This document shows, in pieces, positions 59,107-64,000 of a stretch of DNA of 64,000 nucleotides. This stretch comes from Streptomyces sp. NBC_00193 (GTDB lineage: Bacteria; Actinomycetota; Actinomycetes; Streptomycetales; Streptomycetaceae). The stretch's first letter is position 1. Each line of letters starts with the position of its first letter. The notes under the pieces are model-generated. The model was given only the letters and a program-made list of their open reading frames with translations, made no database searches and was not told the DNA's origin. The stretch covers positions 3,472,001-3,536,000 of the forward strand of contig NZ_JAPEMM010000001.1 in the NCBI RefSeq assembly GCF_026342735.1. The letters are read 5' to 3'. Position numbers and translations under genes: made by a program.

Positions 59107-59774
59107 GCGTCACCGAGCAGCCCCCTCCGCACCCAGGTCCGGCTCCCGACGGCGGAGCGGCCGCCGACGCGGCGATCGAGCAGCTGCGCGACCGGATCAG
59201 TGCCGACTCCCTCACCACCCGCCGGGACTACCTGCGGATCGTCGCCACCGTCTCCGGAGGCCTGGCCATCGGCGGTGTCGGCGTCGCCGCCGGCATCCTG
59301 CACCGGCACGGCGACAACGAGGGCCTGCCCGACCCGAAGAAGGTCGCCGACCGGCTGGCACCCGGAGAGTCCGTGGCCTTCCGGTTCCCCGGCGAGGACG
59401 ACCGGGCCCTGGCGGTGCGCCTCGGGGACGGCTCCCTCGTGGGCTACTCCGCCGTCTGCACCCACCTGGCCTGCGGCGTGCTGTGGCGCAAGGACCGCGG
59501 CCCCGACGGGGAGCTGTACTGCCCCTGCCACGAGGGTGTCTTCGACGCCCGCACCGGCGAGGTGACGGCCGGTCCGCCGCCGCGCCCGCTGCCGAGGATC
59601 TACCTGACCGAGCAGGCCGACGGCAGCGTATGGGCCGTCGCCACCGCCCGGTCGGGCGAGCCGGCCAAGGACGCGCTCTGCCGGCAGTTCGGCGACTCCC
59701 ACCCCGTGGAGTCCGCCCGTCTGGGCTGCCCCGGCTCGGCCAGGGCCGGCTCCAGCGAGAGGAGGCCGACATGA
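59103..59774 (+). CDS. Rieske [2Fe-2S] protein, bc1-type, with an RR membrane anchor
   Basis: The 223-aa protein has a single N-terminal anchor preceded by twin arginines (TTRRDYLRIVATVSGG, residues 38-53). The Rieske motifs are CTHLAC (Cys119, His121) and CPCHEG (Cys140, His143). Cys124 and Cys142 are the extra pair that forms a disulfide in high-potential bc1-type Rieske proteins. RR motifs and a disulfide both point to a domain outside the membrane. The C-terminus (ARLGCPGSARAGSSERRPT) carries two further cysteines with Cys193. ATGA overlaps on both sides. Confidence 0.92.
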   Translation: MSVTEQPPPHPGPAPDGGAAADAAIEQLRDRISADSLTTRRDYLRIVATVSGGLAIGGVGVAAGILHRHGDNEGLPDPKKVADRLAPGESVAFRFPGEDDRALAVRLGDGSLVGYSAVCTHLACGVLWRKDRGPDGELYCPCHEGVFDARTGEVTAGPPPRPLPRIYLTEQADGSVWAVATARSGEPAKDALCRQFGDSHPVESARLGCPGSARAGSSERRPT

Positions 59775-60139
59775 GCGAGACACCGCTGCCGCCCCGCCCG
59801 GAGTACCACCCGGGCAGTGCCCAGCCGAGGCTCAACCGCCCGGTGCAGGAGAGGTACCCGCAGATCCGCTCCACCAGCGGGTACGGGGACCCCCGGATCC
59901 GGAGCACGGGCCCCGGCCCGGGAGCCGGCACCGAGCAGGAGCCCGAACGCTCCTCACGGCTCAACGCGCGCCTCGCCCTGGCCCTCACGGTCGTGATCGG
60001 GCAGCTCTGGGCACTCACCGTGACCGTCAACGAGTGGATGAAGGGAAACACCGGCACGGCCTGGTGGGGAGCGGGATTCCTGATCCTGTCCTTCCTCGTC
60101 GTGATCGGACTGTGGCTCCTCGACCCGAAGGACCGATGA
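59771..60139 (+). CDS. Small two-helix membrane protein of the nitrate operon
   Basis: The 122-aa protein has a 60-residue hydrophilic Pro/Arg/Gly-rich start and then two helices (about 66-87 and 96-116: LALALTVVIGQLWALTVTV and AWWGAGFLILSFLVVIGLWL) with a short loop. It may sit in the membrane complex as a structural subunit. No family is recognised. It is coupled by ATGA overlaps to the Rieske gene and to narK. Confidence 0.8.
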   Translation: MSETPLPPRPEYHPGSAQPRLNRPVQERYPQIRSTSGYGDPRIRSTGPGPGAGTEQEPERSSRLNARLALALTVVIGQLWALTVTVNEWMKGNTGTAWWGAGFLILSFLVVIGLWLLDPKDR

Positions 60140-61569
60140 CCATGTCGATACCCACGCCGACTCCGTCGGCACCGCGCAGCCACCGTGCGGAGAGCTACAA
60201 GCCCGGGGCCACCATCGCCGACTGGCGGCCGGAGGACGAGGGCTTCTGGCAGTCCAAAGGCCACCGGGTCGCCCAGCGCAACCTCTGGGTCTCGATCCCG
60301 GCCCTGATGCTCGGCTTCGTGGTCTGGCAGGTCTGGTCGGTGACCGTGGTCCGGCTGAACGACGTCGGCTTCGGCTTCTCGAAGTCGCAGCTGTTCTGGC
60401 TGACCGCCATCCCCGGCATCACCGGCGGCACCTTCCGGATCCTCTACACCTTCATCGGGCCGATGTTCGGCGAGCGGAAGTTCACCGCCTTCAGCACGAT
60501 CATCCTGATCGCGCCGATGCTGTGGCTGGGCTTCGCGCTCCAGGACACCGGTACGCCGTACTGGGAGCTGGCCCTGATCGCGGCCGTGTGCGGCATCGGC
60601 GGCGCGAACTTCGCCTCCTCGATGGCGAACATCGGCTTCTTCTTCCCCAAGCGGGAGAAGGGCAGCGCCAACGGCCTCAACGGCGGCCTCGGCAACCTCG
60701 GCGTGAGCGTGGTCCAGCTGGTCGCCCCGCTGGTCGTCACCGCGGCCGTCCTGGGCGCCCCGGCCGGCGGACCCCAGCACGACGCGAAGAAGAACACCGA
60801 CGTCTGGCTGCAGAACGGCGCCTTCCTGTGGGTGCCGTTGCTGGTCATCATGGCGCTCGCCGCCTGGTTCCTGATGAACGACCTCAAGGTGGCCGCGGCC
60901 CCCTTCAGCCAGCAGAAGATCATCTTCAAGCGCAAGCACAACTGGCTGATGACCTGGCTCTACGTCGGGACCTTCGGGTCCTTCATCGGCTTCGCGGCCG
61001 CCCTGCCGCTGCTGATCAAGAACAACTTCGAGGGGCAGGGCTACCAAGCCACCACCTACGCCTGGATCGGCCCGTTCATCGGGGCCCTCACGCGCTGGGG
61101 CGGCGGCTGGCTCTCGGACAAGATCGGCGGAGCCAGGGTCACCATCCTGTCCTTCATCGGCATGGCGGCGGCCCTCGTCGTGGTGATCTTCGCGCTGCCG
61201 TCCGGTGGCCAGGAGGGCGACTTCTGGCCCTTCTACATCGGCTTCCTGGTGGCCTTCGCCTTCTCCGGCCTGGGCAACGGCTCGACCTTCCGGCAGATCC
61301 CGGTGATCTTCCGGGACCACCACATGAAGCAGGCCGAGGGCAAGGGCCCCGAGGCGCAGGCCGCGGCGCTCAAGCAGTCGGAGATGGAGTCGGGTGCCGT
61401 CACCGGCTTCTCCTCGGCCATCGCGGCCTACGGCTTCTTCTTCATCCCCGCGATGTTCGCGGCCATGGCCGTCACCAACGCACTGTGGATCTTCATCGGC
61501 TTCTATGCCACGTGCCTGGTGGTGTGCTGGTGGTTCTACGCCCGCAAGGGCGCCGAGGCTCCCAGCTGA
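60136..61569 (+). CDS. narK2: NarK-type nitrate/nitrite MFS transporter, copy 2
   Basis: The 477-aa, 12-helix transporter is closely similar to the copy at 48582, including an identical FSQQKIIFKRKHNWLMTWLY block. The NNP signatures GIGGANFASSMANIGFFFPK and GGLGNLGVSVVQL are present. It is the last gene of the operon starting at 55079, coupled by an ATGA overlap. Nitrate import or nitrate/nitrite exchange for the adjacent molybdoenzyme is the natural role. The gene symbol is by family, not by a known orthology. Confidence 0.9.
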   Translation: MTMSIPTPTPSAPRSHRAESYKPGATIADWRPEDEGFWQSKGHRVAQRNLWVSIPALMLGFVVWQVWSVTVVRLNDVGFGFSKSQLFWLTAIPGITGGTFRILYTFIGPMFGERKFTAFSTIILIAPMLWLGFALQDTGTPYWELALIAAVCGIGGANFASSMANIGFFFPKREKGSANGLNGGLGNLGVSVVQLVAPLVVTAAVLGAPAGGPQHDAKKNTDVWLQNGAFLWVPLLVIMALAAWFLMNDLKVAAAPFSQQKIIFKRKHNWLMTWLYVGTFGSFIGFAAALPLLIKNNFEGQGYQATTYAWIGPFIGALTRWGGGWLSDKIGGARVTILSFIGMAAALVVVIFALPSGGQEGDFWPFYIGFLVAFAFSGLGNGSTFRQIPVIFRDHHMKQAEGKGPEAQAAALKQSEMESGAVTGFSSAIAAYGFFFIPAMFAAMAVTNALWIFIGFYATCLVVCWWFYARKGAEAPS

Positions 61570-61606
61570 GCGGGGCCGGCGGCGGGGGCGGCCGTACCCT
61601 GGAGGC

Positions 61607-61822
61607 ATGAGCGACGCCCCCGCCACCGACCCGCACGCACCGAAGACCGACCCGGAATCCCGGCCGAAGGCCCGGCCGAAGCCGCGGCTGGACTTCGGGG
61701 ACCCGCTGGACCAGCAGTCCTCGGACGATACCGACCGGGGCTGGGGCGAGCGGCCGCCCGCCGGCGGAAGCGCGGCCGACCTGGCCCGCTTCCTCGACGA
61801 GAAGCCTCCGCACCACGTCTGA
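61607..61822 (+). CDS. Small conserved-looking hydrophilic protein (71 aa)
   Basis: GGAGG lies directly before ATG 61607. The product is charged and Pro-rich (PESRPKARPKPRLDFGDPLD) with a likely helical end (GSAADLARFLDEKPPHHV) and no membrane segment. It is convergent with mscL, with 13 bp between stops. No family is recognised. Confidence 0.7.
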   Translation: MSDAPATDPHAPKTDPESRPKARPKPRLDFGDPLDQQSSDDTDRGWGERPPAGGSAADLARFLDEKPPHHV

Positions 61823-61835
61823 TCGCAGGGCCCGC

Positions 61836-62336
61836 CTAGAGCCGGGGGCTCGGAGCGTCGGAGTGGACGTTCCCGCCACCCGCGCCGCGCTGGGCGATCA
61901 GCTCGTCGCGGATCTCCTTGAGGACCACCAGCTCGGTGATCTCCATGGTCTCCTGGACGCCTTCCTTCGCCTTGCGGCGCTGCTCCACCTTGGCGAGGTA
62001 CTTCGCCATCGGCAGGACCATGAGGAAGTAGACGACCGCGGCGGTGATCAGGAAGGTCAGCGCAGCGTTGAGCACCGAGCCCCAGAGGAGCTCCACGCCC
62101 GTCGGCTTGCCGTCCGCGCCGATCCCGCAGGGGTCCTTGATGCAGCTCTTGTAGGCGTCCAGACTCTGCGTGCCGACGAGGCCGATCACCGGGCTGATCA
62201 GGCCCTTCACGACGGAGTTCACGATGTTCGTGAACGCGGCACCGATGACCACGGCGACCGCCAGGTCGACCACGTTGCCGCGCATCAGGAAGGCCTTGAA
62301 GCCTGCCAGGATGCTCTCCTTCTTCTTCTCGCTCAC
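61836..62336 (-). CDS. mscL: Large-conductance mechanosensitive channel MscL
   Basis: The 166-aa channel opens under membrane tension to release solutes. The N-terminal segment AGFKAFLMRGNVVDLAVAVV with IGAAFTNIVNSVVKGLISPV forms TM1 and the gate; TM2 is FLITAAVVYFLMVLPMAKYL. An insert between them (SLDAYKSCIKDPCGIGADGK) carries two cysteines. GTG 62336 is chosen because GAAAGG is seven bases upstream; an adjacent GTG 62339 is possible. The C-terminal helical bundle is about 25 residues longer than in E. coli. Confidence 0.95.
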   Translation of the reverse strand: MSEKKKESILAGFKAFLMRGNVVDLAVAVVIGAAFTNIVNSVVKGLISPVIGLVGTQSLDAYKSCIKDPCGIGADGKPTGVELLWGSVLNAALTFLITAAVVYFLMVLPMAKYLAKVEQRRKAKEGVQETMEITELVVLKEIRDELIAQRGAGGGNVHSDAPSPRL

Positions 62337-62459
62337 CACTGAGCCTTTCTTCGCATCTGCCGAACATGGAGCCAACGGTTCCGAAAGCTACGGCAGTTTG
62401 GGCCCGGGGTGTCCAATCGACCCCCACCTCACGGTGACTTGACCGCACGTTCGTGCGAT

Positions 62460-63026
62460 TCAACACAACGTCACCGCCAGCCGGGACACGGTCCCCGCTC
62501 CCACGAGAGCCCGCGCGGTGTCCCGGGGAACGGACAGCACCACCAGCGCCCCGCCGTCCCCAACGCCCTGCTCCGGAGCGGGCACTTCGGTGACCCTGGC
62601 CCCCGCCGCCACCACCCGGGGCGGCCCGCCGAGCTCCGCCGCGACCACGTCCACCCGGTCCCCGGGCCGCAGCAGCCGTACGGTCGCCGCGTCCGCGATG
62701 CGCACCGGCGCAGACACCAGCCGCACCGCGGCCGGAGGGGGCTGCGCCGCGGGCGGTGGGGAGCCCCGCGAGGCACGCGCCTCGGTGCCGCCCACGGCCA
62801 GCACGGCCGCCACGACGGCCAGCCCGGCCGCGGCCCCGCGCCGCCGGCGCCGCACCGCCCTGCGCAGCCGGTCCCCGGCCCGCCCCACGCGGAGCGGGGC
62901 GAAGAGGGGAACGGAGCGCGCCGGAGGACACGTCGCGGAAGGGGAGGAGCGGGGGAGGGGAGAGGTGCGTACGGGGGTGTGGACGTGGGGCGAGGAGAAG
63001 GAAGGGACGCGGGAGTGAGCGGTCAT
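62460..63026 (-). CDS. SAF-domain (CpaB/RcpC-like) membrane-anchored protein
   Basis: The 188-aa protein has a basic N-terminal region, one hydrophobic anchor (GAAAGLAVVAAVLAVGG, about 69-85), then a small SAF/CpaB-type domain with the characteristic LLRPGDRVDVVAAE and VLSVPRDTARALVGAG. CpaB proteins assist Flp pilus secretion, but no tad genes are near. Met 63026 is preferred over longer frames. It follows mscL upstream on the same strand. Confidence 0.75.
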   Translation of the reverse strand: MTAHSRVPSFSSPHVHTPVRTSPLPRSSPSATCPPARSVPLFAPLRVGRAGDRLRRAVRRRRRGAAAGLAVVAAVLAVGGTEARASRGSPPPAAQPPPAAVRLVSAPVRIADAATVRLLRPGDRVDVVAAELGGPPRVVAAGARVTEVPAPEQGVGDGGALVVLSVPRDTARALVGAGTVSRLAVTLC

Positions 63027-63165
63027 GAGGGCCACCACCAGACGGAACGAGATCCGATGCCCGGACCCAGCGCCCGGACACCCCACACGATCCGCCGCCC
63101 CGCCGGATCCCGCTCGGACCTGTGGACCGTCCCCAGCTTGTGGATATCTCCCTCACCCGCAGGAG

Positions 63166-63909
63166 TTACAAGGGCCGCCCGGCCCCGATCCGCCGCAGTG
63201 CCGCCACCGGATCCGCCGCCCGGGTGACCGACCGCCCCACCACGACGTGCGAGGCCCCGGCGGCGAAGGCGGCCCACGGGGTGTCGGAGCGGGCGTGCCC
63301 GCCGGTCTGCACACCCGCCTGCGCACCCGTCCCGGCGCCCGCCTCTCCGCCCGGCAGCGTCACCCCCGGCAGCGTCACCCCCGGCGTGACGATCAGCCGG
63401 TCCGGCCCCAGCAGCTTCCGCAGCGGGCCGGCCTCCCGGGGCGATCCGACGACCCCGTCGCATCCGGCCTCCGCCGCCAGCCGGGCCAGCCGCAGCACCT
63501 GCTCGTCGGTGCCCGCGTCGATCCCGATGTCGGCGAGGTCGCTCCCGGTCATGCTCGTGACCACCGTCAGCGCGAGCACCCGTAGCCCGGGGAACTCCCG
63601 GGCGGCATCCACGGCGGCCGTCATGATGCCCGTACCGCCCATGGAGTGCACGGTCACCATGGACGCGCCGAGTGCTCCCGCAGCGCGGACGGCGCCGGCC
63701 ACGGAGTTCGGGATCTCGAAGAGCTTCAGGTCGAGGAAGACCTCGTGGCCCTGGTCGACGAGCCCGCGCACGAGGTCCGGCCCGGCGGTGGTCAGGAGCT
63801 CGAGGCCCACCTTGTAGAAGCCGCAGGCGCCCCCGAGGCGTGCCACGAGGGCCTCGGCGGCCCGCCGGTCGTCGAAGTCGAGGGCGACGATCACCTGTCC
63901 GCTGTCCAT
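63166..63909 (-). CDS. pyrF: Orotidine 5'-phosphate decarboxylase-like protein (type 1)
   Basis: The 247-aa TIM-barrel protein has the PyrF start GQVIVALDF and phosphate-site end ASHVVVGRSVT. The catalytic tetrad aligns as Lys33 (FYKVG), Asp60, Lys62 and position 65 in FLDLKLFEIPN, where the last acidic residue is Glu instead of the usual Asp; the codon is GAG. In place of the usual TPGIR loop there is an expanded stretch TPGVTLPGVTLPGGEAG with 15-bp duplications (63351-63380) and further Gly/Ala residues. It may still make UMP, or it may have drifted. ATG 63909 (MDSGQ) is preferred to the upstream 63933. Confidence 0.78.
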   Translation of the reverse strand: MDSGQVIVALDFDDRRAAEALVARLGGACGFYKVGLELLTTAGPDLVRGLVDQGHEVFLDLKLFEIPNSVAGAVRAAGALGASMVTVHSMGGTGIMTAAVDAAREFPGLRVLALTVVTSMTGSDLADIGIDAGTDEQVLRLARLAAEAGCDGVVGSPREAGPLRKLLGPDRLIVTPGVTLPGVTLPGGEAGAGTGAQAGVQTGGHARSDTPWAAFAAGASHVVVGRSVTRAADPVAALRRIGAGRPL

Positions 63910-63942
63910 GGCCCCCATGATCGGGCTCAGCACTTGTCGGGC

Positions 63943-64000
63943 TCAGCGCTTGGCGGGGATCTCGCAGGACTCCTTGAAGCCCTGGCTGGTCAGGCCGAAG
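63943..64000 (-). CDS. 3' end of an unidentified gene, cut by the window edge
   Basis: The last 19 sense codons read FGLTSQGFKESCEIPAKR and then TGA (63945-63943). The frame is open to the window edge, with clear G/C third positions, but too little is present to name it. Confidence 0.5.
   Translation of the reverse strand, partial: FGLTSQGFKESCEIPAKR

Noticed and set aside
1..64000. Prophage, integrative element or biosynthetic antibiotic cluster
   Set aside because: I found no integrase, tRNA attachment site, phage structural gene, PKS or NRPS. The P450 and exporters stand alone.

Overview
The window is a chromosomal segment of a Streptomyces or very close relative. The evidence is very high GC with strong G/C third-position bias, chaplin and rodlin genes, the sigma factor HrdD, a sortase-type LAxTG chaplin, a SpoIIE-type phosphatase, and several families known mainly from streptomycetes (DUF6227, DUF6299, DUF5949-like). 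I see no insertion sequence, prophage, tRNA, rRNA or CRISPR array.

Layout. (1) 1-6 kb: a secreted M6 protease, a TetR regulator with its EmrB-type exporter, a LigB-type dioxygenase overlapping a Cys-rich small protein, and a broken Uma2 gene. (2) 6-15.8 kb: hrdD behind a sigma-R type promoter, a WYL regulator divergent from a second exporter, the fructose operon fruR-fruK-fruA with ATGA overlaps, a DUF6227 gene and a VKOR-like oxidoreductase. (3) 15.9-20.8 kb: an aerial-surface island with two rodlins, three short chaplins, one long single-domain sortase-anchored chaplin and two other small secreted proteins, mostly single genes each with its own hairpin. (4) 20.9-37.1 kb: a cell-surface glycan locus holding a DUF3344 secreted protein, then GT4, initiating sugar transferase, O-antigen ligase-like, MurJ-like flippase, polysaccharide deacetylase, GT4, Wzz-like and FemAB-like acyltransferase in one tightly overlapped operon, followed by a secreted GH26-like hydrolase, an ATP-grasp ligase and an FAD oxidoreductase. 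(5) 37.1-45.3 kb: a PAS-GAF-PP2C-HATPase phosphatase, small secreted or lipoprotein genes, a P450, LtrA and a sirohydrochlorin chelatase. (6) 45.6-61.6 kb: an anaerobic and nitrogen-oxide block with a fused NirB-NirD, NarK, a Dcu-type C4-dicarboxylate carrier, pyruvate formate-lyase and its activase behind a perfect Rex operator, then a six-gene operon (cytochrome b-like membrane protein, NasA/NapA-type molybdoenzyme, four-cluster ferredoxin, bc1-type Rieske protein, small membrane protein, second NarK) that looks like an undescribed quinol-linked nitrate reductase complex. (7) 61.6-64 kb: a small protein, MscL, a SAF/CpaB-like protein, an OMP decarboxylase-like protein with an altered catalytic tetrad, and the 3' end of one more gene.

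How it fits together. Region 6 could let an aerobic mycelium survive oxygen loss: nitrate enters through NarK, is reduced by the molybdoenzyme complex, and nitrite is reduced to ammonium by NirBD, whose siroheme depends on the neighbouring chelatase. PFL and Dcu would serve formate and C4-acid fermentation under NADH-sensing Rex control. Regions 3 and 4 put the hydrophobic sheath proteins beside a surface glycan pathway.

A modular repeat runs through the window: 21-bp units ending in a GC-rich hairpin core, at five places. It supplies the EIIA-EIIB linker of FruA, the tail of one glycosyltransferase and the last codons of LtrA, so it appears to shape proteins as well as intergenic DNA.
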